Shown piece by piece: positions 43,561-55,098 of a stretch of 64,000 nucleotides of DNA. Below the pieces are notes generated by a model, which did not search any database, was not told the DNA's origin, and was given only the letters and a program-made list of their open reading frames with translations. Location: contig NZ_QJHL01000001.1 in the NCBI RefSeq assembly GCF_003202405.1, positions 1,240,001-1,304,000 of the forward strand. Direction: 5' to 3'. A program made the translations under genes and the position numbers. Source of the DNA: Flavobacterium hydrophilum (GTDB lineage Bacteria > Bacteroidota > Bacteroidia > Flavobacteriales > Flavobacteriaceae). The number at the start of each line of letters is the position of its first letter. Position 1 is the first letter of the stretch.

Positions 43561-44931
43561 TTAGTTTGTTTTTATTAATGCTTCAATATCCAGTGATTCA
43601 TTCACCAGTTCCATAGTCTTGTTTTCTAAAGAATCTTCTGATTTCAATACACCAAATTCCTGAAAAGCGATTCGTTTTTCCACCTTATAAACTTCACGAT
43701 TGGCTATCTGATTGATGATGTATGAATTTCTGTAAGGTCCCATGCCTAAGTCTGGAGTCGAAAGTCCGTGTGTATGCAGTTCCGCATTCTGAACAAAGAT
43801 TTCGTTACCTTCTTTATCAATCGTATAATTGCGGTTTACATTGAACAAGCCATTTTCCAGACGGTTAATTTTGCTTTCAATTCCTTTAATGATTTCCGGT
43901 TCTTTGTAGGTGTAACCAGTAGCGAGAATAATGCAGTCACTTTCGTCCTGATATGGTTTTTCAAGTTCAGTATGCATGAAATCCATTTGATAAGAACCAT
44001 CAGAATTTTCTGTTACGTCGGTAAGGCGAAGATTAGAACGTAATTCTACATTCAAAGGCTTATTTTCTAAACTCATTTCATACAGGCTGTCAAAAATTTC
44101 ATTAATAAGTTCCTGATCGATGCCTTTGTAAAGTCCGTGTTGTCTGGCCAGAAGCTGTTTGCGTTTTTCGTAAGTCAGACTATGGAAATGATCTACATAT
44201 TCAGGAGAAGTCAGTTCCAGAGTCAGTTTCGATTTATTATCCAAAGGGAAGAAGTGAGAAGAACGGGTAAACCATTTTAGTTTTAAACCATTTTCAGTTT
44301 CAGGCAGAAGATCCTTAAAAACTTCTGCGGCACTTTGTCCTGAACCAATAATAGTAACTGAATTATTGTTTTTAATTCTCGACTTGAAATATAAATATTT
44401 GGATGCGTGTATTACATTTGGTAATTCCTGTTTCTCAATAAAGTCCGGAACATAAGGAGAAGTTCCTGTGCCTAAAACAATCTTTTTGGCATAATAAGTT
44501 GAGGTGATACAGGTTTCTGTATTCATGACAATTACTTTGTATAAACCATCAACATAATCTAAAGAAACTACTTTGTGTGAGAATTTTAAATTATTAAGTT
44601 TAGAAACGACCCATTTGCAGTACTCGTTATATTCTCTTCTGAAAATAAAGAAGTTTTCACGAATGTAAAACTTATACAAACGCCCGCTTTCCTTGATGAA
44701 ATTCAGGAATGTGTATTTACTTGTAGGATCAGCCATCGTAACCAGATCTCCCAAAAAAGGAACCTGGAGGCTTGCATTGTTTAGCATTAAACCCGGGTGC
44801 CAGTCAAAACCGGCTGACTGATCAAAAAACAGGGATGATAATTCTTCTACGGGCTCCATAAGAGCGGCAAGGCCAAGGTTAAAAGGACCAATTCCAATAC
44901 CTATAACCGAGTATGTTTTTTCTGTACTCAT
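43561..44931 (-). CDS. Lysine/cadaverine N-hydroxylase (IucD/DesB-like FAD monooxygenase)
   Basis: 456 residues from the ATG at 44931 (MSTEKTYSVIGIGIGPFNLGLAAL, FAD site). An extended frame upstream overlaps the previous gene and adds an unlikely 29 residues. The NADPH site is VTIIGSGQSAAEVF (about 200-213), and the C-terminal IILATGYTY motif is present. The family hydroxylates the side-chain amine of lysine, ornithine or cadaverine. With a decarboxylase upstream in the operon, a diamine substrate is more likely than the amino acid. Confidence 0.9.
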   Translation of the reverse strand: MSTEKTYSVIGIGIGPFNLGLAALMEPVEELSSLFFDQSAGFDWHPGLMLNNASLQVPFLGDLVTMADPTSKYTFLNFIKESGRLYKFYIRENFFIFRREYNEYCKWVVSKLNNLKFSHKVVSLDYVDGLYKVIVMNTETCITSTYYAKKIVLGTGTSPYVPDFIEKQELPNVIHASKYLYFKSRIKNNNSVTIIGSGQSAAEVFKDLLPETENGLKLKWFTRSSHFFPLDNKSKLTLELTSPEYVDHFHSLTYEKRKQLLARQHGLYKGIDQELINEIFDSLYEMSLENKPLNVELRSNLRLTDVTENSDGSYQMDFMHTELEKPYQDESDCIILATGYTYKEPEIIKGIESKINRLENGLFNVNRNYTIDKEGNEIFVQNAELHTHGLSTPDLGMGPYRNSYIINQIANREVYKVEKRIAFQEFGVLKSEDSLENKTMELVNESLDIEALIKTN

Positions 44932-44948
44932 TGCTATTTTTTTATTGA

Positions 44949-47390
44949 TTAAACCTGGGTCGCTGCAACCGGAATGTTCTGAAAGTTTTTGGCAGCCGGA
45001 AATTTCTCCCAATACCATTCTCTATAACAAAAATTCAGATTGGCTTTTTTATGCGGCATTTCGATTACTTTTTGAATTTTGAATCCAACTTGTGCCTTAT
45101 TCATCATGGAAGCCAGTGAATCTACGGAACCTTCACCAATCATTTTGCCAACTTTAGCTTCGGCAAAAACAAAATCCATCATAGATTGTGTTACGGCAGA
45201 AGTGAATTTAAGTTTGGAATCTGTAGGTGCAATAATTAAATGTGTACCGTAATCAGATGGGAGCGAATCGTAATGATTGCCAACAATGTCGCGATTTGCC
45301 CAATATACTTCCATGTTAAAAGTCGGAACACCATTTGCTTCACCAATATAACTGTGAGAGATATCGCCGGGAAGTAAGGTGCGGTAAAACATTTCCAGAT
45401 CCTTAATCGGCCAGTTCATTTGCCAGATTTTCAGCGCATGTTCGCGATGAAACCATTCATGAAGTATTTCAAGATCGTTGTCAACATTTACGGGACGCAG
45501 GGTTATTGTTACGTTTTCCTTTTCGAAGTATCGGCTAAAAACTATGTCAGTTCCTTTTGGATTTATTAACTTTTTAGAAAAAAAGTATTTATTTAAGGGA
45601 TTTGGATAGCTTAAATAAACCGCAGGATTGGTTCTTGGCGCACTCGCTTCATCCATATTATTAAGGCTCGTGAGCAGGTTTCCTTTTGCAAGGAGCTGAG
45701 TACTGTTGAGGAAATGTGAAGCCAGGCCTGTTGTATCAGAAGGTTCTTCTGCTTTAAAAACTTCATATATTAAATTAATAAGCTGAGGTTCATCAGCCAG
45801 TTTGTTTTTGCTCAATGCATTTACAATTCCAAACAGATGATTTACTAAAAGATAATAACCCCAAAGGTTAATAATTCGGCTTTCGGCTATAAAATTTCTG
45901 CTTTCGTCACCAAATCCCGGAAGTATTTTCTGTAATTCATCTACTTTTCCCTGACGGAAAAAATAGCCCTGATTGTCCCTGAAGTACATTTTAGAAGGAA
46001 AAAGATTGTCATCAAATTCAATAAGGATATTTTGTTGATGAAATTCTGCTCCAAATCCATATTTATTAAAAATACCTATTAGAGGATGTATCGTAATTTT
46101 AAGGTATTGCTTAAACCAGTCAACAGCAACTTCGGAGATTTCTTTGTTCAGCCTTTTTGCGGATTCCTGAATAAGATTTGATATTCTGGCTGTTTCTCCT
46201 AAAACCCCATCCTGAGTTAAAGACGCTGCCATACTCACATTTTTTCTGGAATTTGCTCCGTGAAAAGGATTTTGGCGCACACTGGTACTAAAGCCATCGA
46301 TGATTTTATCCTGATAAATAACTGCTATGTATGCCGGATCGCAAATAAGATGGACCTCAGGATACTCTTTTTGAATTCCTTTTCCCCATTCTGTTTTCAT
46401 GAGTTTGCTGGCATCATAACCACGATTCAGTTCATGAAGATAATTTACACGATAAGAGTTGGTAATTTTTACATGAAGTGAAAATTTGTACATCCATTTA
46501 CTTTCAGCATTGTATACCGTTCGAACCGATGAGGTAGCCGTATACGATGGTCCGAATTGTCCCAGACTGAATAATAGTTCTTTGGATTGCATTTCCTTAA
46601 TTTCAGTCTGATTTAGTAAGTACTCAGCTTCCCACGGATGGGTAGGAACTACTTTCCATGTAGGATGAGCAGCCAGTAATTCTTTAGCATTGTTATTCGC
46701 ATACTTCGAAATTTCAGTTCTCAGATAATCCGTCATCAGATACTCTTCGGTGCTTTTCTCCAGGACATTATCCGAATGAATCAGAAAGAAATGCAACGGG
46801 AATTGCCCAGCTGTTTCAGGAGAATATTTTTTTAGTTCCTCATTCGTAAAACCTTCTCTGCTTTTTGGCAGAGGGTGTACGCTGTGTCCCAAAATCAGCG
46901 ATTGTTCAGCTTCAATAAAAGTCTGTTCAGGACTATTGACCGCCTGATCACTTTTTTTATATTCAGAAAGATAAAAAGCCAGATTATCTATACTGTTCTG
47001 CATGCGTTTTTGAGTTGGCAGCGAATCGATTTCTGGATAATCTGTTTTAGAAAATGCTGATACAATTTCTACAAAATCAAATGGACTTATCTCTTTGATT
47101 TCGTCAGAAGAACTATTACGGACAACGATTGGAAAACCAAAAGAGTGCACACCGCTTTCTGAAAAGTAGGTTAGGGGAGCAAAAACTTCCTGACCTATAC
47201 TCGTAAAATCAAATCTAAGAAATGATTTATGATGGATAGCCTGCATATAATCTGCCAGTGCAGGATCATATTTCGGAATGCCTTCGTAGCGGCTCCAGTT
47301 TTTGAATTCCCTGCAAAAGCAATTCAACAGGGATTTAAAATTCACCTGCTCTGCCTGCTGACGATAGTTAGTTAAGTTGTTGGTAGTCAT
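44949..47390 (-). CDS. Fused IucA/IucC synthetase - GNAT acyltransferase
   Basis: 813 residues from the ATG at 47390 (MTTNNLTNYRQQ), which overlaps the decarboxylase end by 23 bp. Residues about 1-610 are an IucA/IucC (NIS synthetase) domain: LILGHSVHPLPKSREG, VVPTHPWEAEYLL, SVRTVYNAESKWMYKFSLHVKITNSYRVN (in pieces), FGAEFHQQNILIEF. Residues about 635-813 are a GNAT domain of the AlcB/RhbD/DesC kind (TLRPVNVDNDLEILHEWFHRE, YGTHLIIAP, GEGSVDSLASMMNKAQVGF). The acyltransferase would acylate the N-hydroxyamine to a hydroxamate, and the synthetase would couple it. Fusions with the opposite order are known in bisucaberin clusters. Confidence 0.9.
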   Translation of the reverse strand: MTTNNLTNYRQQAEQVNFKSLLNCFCREFKNWSRYEGIPKYDPALADYMQAIHHKSFLRFDFTSIGQEVFAPLTYFSESGVHSFGFPIVVRNSSSDEIKEISPFDFVEIVSAFSKTDYPEIDSLPTQKRMQNSIDNLAFYLSEYKKSDQAVNSPEQTFIEAEQSLILGHSVHPLPKSREGFTNEELKKYSPETAGQFPLHFFLIHSDNVLEKSTEEYLMTDYLRTEISKYANNNAKELLAAHPTWKVVPTHPWEAEYLLNQTEIKEMQSKELLFSLGQFGPSYTATSSVRTVYNAESKWMYKFSLHVKITNSYRVNYLHELNRGYDASKLMKTEWGKGIQKEYPEVHLICDPAYIAVIYQDKIIDGFSTSVRQNPFHGANSRKNVSMAASLTQDGVLGETARISNLIQESAKRLNKEISEVAVDWFKQYLKITIHPLIGIFNKYGFGAEFHQQNILIEFDDNLFPSKMYFRDNQGYFFRQGKVDELQKILPGFGDESRNFIAESRIINLWGYYLLVNHLFGIVNALSKNKLADEPQLINLIYEVFKAEEPSDTTGLASHFLNSTQLLAKGNLLTSLNNMDEASAPRTNPAVYLSYPNPLNKYFFSKKLINPKGTDIVFSRYFEKENVTITLRPVNVDNDLEILHEWFHREHALKIWQMNWPIKDLEMFYRTLLPGDISHSYIGEANGVPTFNMEVYWANRDIVGNHYDSLPSDYGTHLIIAPTDSKLKFTSAVTQSMMDFVFAEAKVGKMIGEGSVDSLASMMNKAQVGFKIQKVIEMPHKKANLNFCYREWYWEKFPAAKNFQNIPVAATQV

Positions 47391-48894
47391 TTCCGTTTTG
47401 TTTAATGAGTTTAAGAATATTTTTGATGTCATTAAGCGTCGTTAATGGATTGAAAATGGTGAATTTGAGATAGAATTTTCCATTTACTTTAGTACTGGCA
47501 ACCAAAACTTCTCCGCTGAAAAATAATTTTTCTTTGATATACTGATTGATGTTGCAATAATTCGACTGATCAAGTCCATTAACAAAACGGAAGACTAATA
47601 CCCCTATATCAGAATGGCATAGAAGTTCGAAATTTTCATCCTGTTCAATATAAGCAGCTGTCTGCTGAGCTGTTTCGATAATAGTGTCGGTATATTGTCC
47701 CAGTTTTTCTTTACCCATATAGCGGAGGGTGAACCAAAGTTTAAGTGCATCAAAACGGCGTGTACTCTGGATAATCGATTTATTGATTTGTGCCGGAAGA
47801 GCATCATAATTTTGCTCTTTCGGATTCAGATAATCCGCGTGATGTTTGATGATGTTAAGATGTAATTTGTTTTTTACAATAAAAGCACTGCTGCTGATGG
47901 GCTGAAAGAAAGATTTATGGTAGTCAATGGTTACAGAGTCTGCAAGTTCAATACCATTCAAAAGATATCTGTATTTTTCTGTTAACAATAATCCACAACC
48001 ATAAGCAGCATCAACATGTAGCCATAAATTATGACGGCTGGCGACAGTAGCTATTTCAGTTAATGGATCAACATTACCAAAATCTGTTGTTCCCGCAGTG
48101 GCTGTAATCGCGATAGGGATATTGCCTTTTTCTATTTCTTTTGCAATTGCTTTTTCAAGCTGCTTAGGATCCATTCGATATCTGGCATCTACACCAACAT
48201 GGATGATAGCTTGTTCGCCGAGACCTAAAATCCAGGCGTTTTTATGGTTACTGAAATGCGCTTTATCAGAAACAAATATTCTGAATTTACTGGCATCAGG
48301 AGGTAGACCATCAAGTTTGATGTTCCATTTTTGATATTCAAGAGAGAAGTAATCCCTTGCCAGTAATAATCCCATTAAGTTACTTTGAGAACCTCCGGCA
48401 GTAAAAATTCCATCAGCATTTTCAGAATAGCCAATTTGTTTACTGGTCCAGTCGATTAGTTTGCGTTCTATGAAAGTTCCCCCGGCGCTTTGATCGTACG
48501 TATCCTGAGAAGAATTTATGGCGCTAATTAGCACTTCTGCAGCCAGTGCCGGAATAACGACAGGGCAATTTAAATGCGCAATATATTCCGGTAAATGATA
48601 AGCTGTAGCGTGTTTTACATACAGTTCGTCTGCTTCATTCAGAAGACTCTCGTAATCAGGAAGAGGAATATCTAAATCTACATTTTCTACCTTAGATTTC
48701 ATTTCGTCAGGTCTGATTCCGCTGAAAGGTTTTTGATTGTTTTTTAGAAAGTCTGTAACGCGGTTTTGTGCTAATTGTATGGCTTTAGCATATTCATCAT
48801 TCGCATGTTGATGAAAAATATCTTTATAATAATCCTGATCTGGAGTAAGCACTGATTTTTTTTGTGCTTCATCATTCATTAATGTGTTGTTCAT
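47368..48894 (-). CDS. PLP-dependent decarboxylase (lysine or diaminobutyrate decarboxylase type)
   Basis: 508 residues, group II PLP decarboxylase. The Schiff-base lysine is in SVTIDYHKSFFQP (about residues 310-322), the cofactor-stacking His in LWLHVDAAYGCG (about 284-295), and GTFIERKLIDW and AGGSQSNLMGLLLARDY are typical. DesA/RhbB-like members make the diamine (cadaverine from lysine) for hydroxamate siderophores. Given the neighbouring lysine 4-hydroxylase, 4-hydroxylysine may be a substrate, giving a hydroxylated cadaverine (inference). Confidence 0.9.
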   Translation of the reverse strand: MNNTLMNDEAQKKSVLTPDQDYYKDIFHQHANDEYAKAIQLAQNRVTDFLKNNQKPFSGIRPDEMKSKVENVDLDIPLPDYESLLNEADELYVKHATAYHLPEYIAHLNCPVVIPALAAEVLISAINSSQDTYDQSAGGTFIERKLIDWTSKQIGYSENADGIFTAGGSQSNLMGLLLARDYFSLEYQKWNIKLDGLPPDASKFRIFVSDKAHFSNHKNAWILGLGEQAIIHVGVDARYRMDPKQLEKAIAKEIEKGNIPIAITATAGTTDFGNVDPLTEIATVASRHNLWLHVDAAYGCGLLLTEKYRYLLNGIELADSVTIDYHKSFFQPISSSAFIVKNKLHLNIIKHHADYLNPKEQNYDALPAQINKSIIQSTRRFDALKLWFTLRYMGKEKLGQYTDTIIETAQQTAAYIEQDENFELLCHSDIGVLVFRFVNGLDQSNYCNINQYIKEKLFFSGEVLVASTKVNGKFYLKFTIFNPLTTLNDIKNILKLIKQNGNDYQQLN

Positions 48895-48924
48895 AATGGG
48901 TTTTATTTAGGGTTTGTTAATAAT

Positions 48925-49560
48925 TTATTGCAGATAAATCACTTTTTTGGATAAAGGAGTTCTCTTCTTTTTTGATATTTTTAAATCATCTGCATAATAT
49001 CCCAGATAGAGAAGACCTAATGACCTTTCGTTTTCAGCAAGACCGAATTCGCTCACGTAATCAATAGCCACATTTTTGGTACTCCAATAACTTCCAATAT
49101 TATTAGCAGTACACGTTAACGCCATATTTTGTACAGCAGATGATACAGCGGCAATTTCTTCCCATTCAGGAAGATTGATTTTAGTGTTTCGAACGAGAAT
49201 TATTCCAATCATGCAAACAGCATTCAAAGGATAGTTCCGCAGATAATCCAGTTTTTTTTCAAATGCTTCGGTTGTCAGTTCTTTTGCATAAGAGTCTTTG
49301 TAATAATCGGCCATGTATTGGCCATATTCTTCAAGATATTTTCCTCTTAAAACAATAAATCTCCAGGGTTCTGTCATTTTGTGATTTGGAGCCCAGGTAG
49401 CGTTTATTAGAATTTCATCGAGCAGTTCATCGGGCAATTTCCCCTTAATGTATTGGTCTCCAAAAATGCTTCTCCTGTTCCGGATATTTTCTGAAATTTT
49501 TTTTGGTTTGTCAGAGTAATCTGAAACTCCGGTATTACTGGGATTGTCTTTAATTTTCAT
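48925..49560 (-). CDS. Nitroreductase family flavoprotein
   Basis: 211 residues: RNRRSIFGDQYIKGKLPDELLDEIL and WAPNHKMTEPWRFIVLRG are the FMN-binding N-terminal blocks, and LGLLYLGYYADD the C-terminal one. First gene of the siderophore operon, 30 bp before the decarboxylase. In such a context it might reduce the ferric siderophore or tailor an N-hydroxy intermediate; neither is shown by sequence. Starts from a promoter region with two iron-box candidates. Confidence 0.88.
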   Translation of the reverse strand: MKIKDNPSNTGVSDYSDKPKKISENIRNRRSIFGDQYIKGKLPDELLDEILINATWAPNHKMTEPWRFIVLRGKYLEEYGQYMADYYKDSYAKELTTEAFEKKLDYLRNYPLNAVCMIGIILVRNTKINLPEWEEIAAVSSAVQNMALTCTANNIGSYWSTKNVAIDYVSEFGLAENERSLGLLYLGYYADDLKISKKKRTPLSKKVIYLQ

Positions 49561-49588
49561 TTTTTTTTAAATTTTTCTAAGAAAATCA

Positions 49589-49619
49589 TTGCTATTTAGA
49601 TTAATTAAAAATATATTTG
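49589..49619 (+). promoter_or_regulatory. Promoter of the lysine hydroxylase gene with internal iron box
   Basis: TTG at 49589-49591, 20-bp spacer, TATATTTG at 49612-49619. The spacer contains the box CTATTTAGATTAATTAA at 49592-49608. The resulting mRNA leader would be about 190 nt. Confidence 0.55.
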
Positions 49620-49629
49620 TAAGTAAATC

Positions 49630-49657
49630 TTATTTAGACTAAGTAAAAACAAATGTA
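49630..49657 (-). promoter_or_regulatory. Promoter -7 element and iron box of the siderophore operon
   Basis: CAAATGTA at 49650-49657 reads TACATTTG on the minus strand (TAnnTTTG). The box TTATTTAGACTAAGTAA at 49630-49646 follows at once, covering the expected start. No clear -33 element. Both divergent promoters lie within 70 bp, so one regulator could silence both. Confidence 0.55.
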
Positions 49658-49819
49658 TAAATTAAAATGAATAAAAAAAATAAATATGAAAAGTTTTATA
49701 CGAATGCCCGTACATAAATAAATTTACTGTTCCAGATTTAATTTTATATGATGCTTATTTTTAGTGCATTGTGTTTAATGTTTCAATTGTATTTTAATAA
49801 CCTAAAAACGGATTAAAAA

Positions 49820-50938
49820 ATGAAATCACAATCAATTATTTCAATTGAAAGACCTACTGATAACCTACTGTCTTTTAATATTCCTACAAAACCCTTAATA
49901 ATCGAAATAACACATCAGGAGAGAAATATTTTATCAAATGTGGGCAACCTTCTGGTGAAAGCATTTGGGAATTATGAAAACCCTGAATATATATCGTCTC
50001 TCCATCTTCATGCCTTTCAATTATTACCTGAACGAATTACCCGAATCTTAAGTCAGTTTGGTACTGATTTTTCAGCTGAGCAATATGGTGCAATTGTTTT
50101 TAAGGGACTATTAGAAGTAAATCAGGACGAATTAGGACCAACACCTCCAAACTGGCAGAAAGCAGATTATGAAAAGCTAAATAAATATGGTTTTATCTGT
50201 TCGCTTCTACACGGTGCTGTCCCTTCCAAACCAGTACAGTATTATGCCCAAAGAAAGGGTGGTGGACTTTTGCATGCTGTTATTCCAGATGAAAAAATGT
50301 CAAACACACAGACTGGTTCGGGATCAAAAACAGATTTGTTTGTGCATACAGAAGATGCTTTTTTGAAAAATCAGGCAGATTTTTTGAGTTTTCTTTATTT
50401 AAGGAATGAAGAGAGAGTTCCTTCAACATTGTATTCCATTCGTTCTCACGGGGAAGTTAATTCAGTAATGGAAAAATTATTTGATCCAATTTATCAATGT
50501 CCCAAAGATGCTAATTATGAGGACGAGGATGTTTCAGATACCGCACCGCTGGAGTCTGTTTTATATGGTAACCGTGAACTTCCTTTTATACGTTTTGATG
50601 CTGCAGAACAAATATTTAATGAAAATGCAGGACAAACATCTGAGGCACTTAATAATTTAATGGACTTTTGGGATGAAGCCAAAACACTAATAAATAGTGA
50701 TTATATTCCGAATTCAGGAGATCTTATTTTTGTTAATAATCATTTATGTGCTCACGGAAGAAGTGCTTTTGTAGCCGGTCAGAGAATAGAAAACGGTGAG
50801 ATTGTAAAATGTGAGCGTCGTCAGATGTTAAGAATGATGAGCAAAACAAGTTTGATACACATCAGGTCTTTTACCCAAAAAAATGATCCTTATTTTATTA
50901 TGGAAGAGCACTTAGGGAAAATGTTTAATCTTGATTAA
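49820..50938 (+). CDS. L-lysine 4-hydroxylase-like 2-oxoglutarate/Fe(II) dioxygenase (KDO family)
   Basis: 372 residues of the clavaminate-synthase-like branch. H176 and E178 in LFVHTEDAF are the first two Fe ligands, with the distal His in NNHLCAHGRSAFV (about 310-322) and the 2-oxoglutarate Arg in RRQMLRMMS. Long stretches (SLLHGAVPSKPVQYYAQRKG, RNEERVPSTLYSIRSHG) match what I remember of the KDO lysine 4-hydroxylases of Chitinophaga and Flavobacterium. Divergent from the siderophore operon and sharing its regulatory region, so it may provide 4-hydroxylysine as a building block. Confidence 0.85.
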   Translation: MKSQSIISIERPTDNLLSFNIPTKPLIIEITHQERNILSNVGNLLVKAFGNYENPEYISSLHLHAFQLLPERITRILSQFGTDFSAEQYGAIVFKGLLEVNQDELGPTPPNWQKADYEKLNKYGFICSLLHGAVPSKPVQYYAQRKGGGLLHAVIPDEKMSNTQTGSGSKTDLFVHTEDAFLKNQADFLSFLYLRNEERVPSTLYSIRSHGEVNSVMEKLFDPIYQCPKDANYEDEDVSDTAPLESVLYGNRELPFIRFDAAEQIFNENAGQTSEALNNLMDFWDEAKTLINSDYIPNSGDLIFVNNHLCAHGRSAFVAGQRIENGEIVKCERRQMLRMMSKTSLIHIRSFTQKNDPYFIMEEHLGKMFNLD

Positions 50939-50963
50939 GTTACTTTGAAATAGGATATATTGG

Positions 50964-51012
50964 AATAAAAAAACTCAGTTGATCGGTATAGATGTTCTGG
51001 GTTTTTTTATTA
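50964..51012. terminator. Bidirectional terminator
   Basis: AATAAAAAAACTCAG and CTGGGTTTTTTTATT pair across a 19-nt loop between the convergent lysine hydroxylase and GH130 genes. Confidence 0.75.
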
Positions 51013-51051
51013 TTGAAATGGAGTAAATTGTTTTACTTTATAAATTATTTA

Positions 51052-52107
51052 TCAAAGCGTAACTTCAAGTGCTGATACAATTTCTGCAATTGAAAAATAA
51101 GCTCCGCAGACAAATTCATCTGCAGCTCCGTAATATATTGTCAATTTATCTCCTTCTACTACATGACCATTTGTAAAAACAACATGTCCAAAAAAACCGC
51201 TCAGTTCATAACTTTCCTTGGGTATCATAATTGGGTCCAGGGTTCGGGAGATTACTTTAGAGGGATCTTCCAAATCCATTAAAAAAGCACCCAGGCAATA
51301 TTGATGTTCCGCATTTGCACCATGATAAATTTCGAGCCATCCTTTATCTGTTTTAATTGGCGAAGCTCCTGCACCAACTCTGGCACTATCCCAGAAGCCT
51401 TTCCTGGTTCCTAAAAGAAATTGATGATTTCCCCAATGCATACCATCCGGGGATTCTGCCAGCCAAATAAAATTGCCTCCAATCTGTGGGCTGGAAGGGC
51501 GATGCAACGCATAAAATTTACCGTTTATTTTTTCTTCAAAAATGGTACAATCTTTATTATGCGGAGGAAATATCATGCCTTTTGTTTCAAAATTTTTCCA
51601 GTCTTTGGTGGTACGCAATCCAACCCCCACGCCATTGTTCGACACTGCTGTATAAGTAATATAGTAAGTATTTTCTAAATAGCTAATTCTGGCATCTTCT
51701 ATTCCAAACTGCTCTAAAACTCCAGACCCCATAAGGGGATGAATATCTTCAGGAGTATAAAAATGAATTCCATCGTCAGTACATAAAATTCGTAAATGCG
51801 AAAGAGTAGTGAGATAGTCAAGCCCTTTATATTGGACTATTCTGGCATCTGTTGCTACTAAGTCGGGATCGTTTAAAGGTATTTCTATAATTTCGACTTT
51901 TCCAAAAGTATTGATTATGGGAAAGAAAATCACGCCTTCTTTTTGTGAAATGCATTCAGCTACCCGTACCAAAAGCCATGTTTTGCCCTCAAATACAAAA
52001 ACACCGGGATTTAAAAGACTAATAATATGTAAATCAGGACTACTTGGAAGCAAATCTTTTGGCATTAAAAGTGGATTTTCAGGGAATCTGTGGGCAATGT
52101 CAATCAT
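51052..52107 (-). CDS. Glycoside hydrolase family 130 (beta-mannoside phosphorylase-like)
   Basis: 351 residues with five-bladed beta-propeller features of GH130: LLNPGVFVFEGKTWLLVRV (about 31-49), GIEDARISYLENTYYITYTAVS (about 135-155, holding the catalytic Asp), HRPSSPQIGGNFIWLAESPD (about 202-220), GAGASPIKTDKGWLEIYHGA. Known members phosphorolyse or hydrolyse beta-1,2- or beta-1,4-mannosides. No signal peptide, so it acts in the cytoplasm. It stands alone; the exact linkage cannot be read from the sequence. Confidence 0.88.
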   Translation of the reverse strand: MIDIAHRFPENPLLMPKDLLPSSPDLHIISLLNPGVFVFEGKTWLLVRVAECISQKEGVIFFPIINTFGKVEIIEIPLNDPDLVATDARIVQYKGLDYLTTLSHLRILCTDDGIHFYTPEDIHPLMGSGVLEQFGIEDARISYLENTYYITYTAVSNNGVGVGLRTTKDWKNFETKGMIFPPHNKDCTIFEEKINGKFYALHRPSSPQIGGNFIWLAESPDGMHWGNHQFLLGTRKGFWDSARVGAGASPIKTDKGWLEIYHGANAEHQYCLGAFLMDLEDPSKVISRTLDPIMIPKESYELSGFFGHVVFTNGHVVEGDKLTIYYGAADEFVCGAYFSIAEIVSALEVTL

Positions 52108-54936
<2,829 letters not shown>

Positions 54937-54962
54937 TTGATTTCAAGAATTATAAAATAATT

Positions 54963-54993
54963 AAAAGGAGCCCAATTTTAGACGGCTCCTTTT
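54963..54993 (+). terminator. katG terminator
   Basis: AAAAGGAGCC and GGCTCCTTTTTT pair around an 11-nt loop, 26 bp after the katG stop codon. Confidence 0.9.
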
Positions 54994-55098
54994 TTATTAC
55001 CATAAGAATTAATGTTTTGGCTTTTGAGTTTAAAAACACTAATTTTTTCCGGATAACCATTCTGTGCTAAATTTGTACCTTTTTTATACCTTTGTCTT

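Noticed and set aside
44932..45018. N-terminal extension of the N-hydroxylase
   Set aside because: It overlaps the end of the previous gene, and the FAD motif normally begins a few residues after the true start, as it does from the ATG at 44931.
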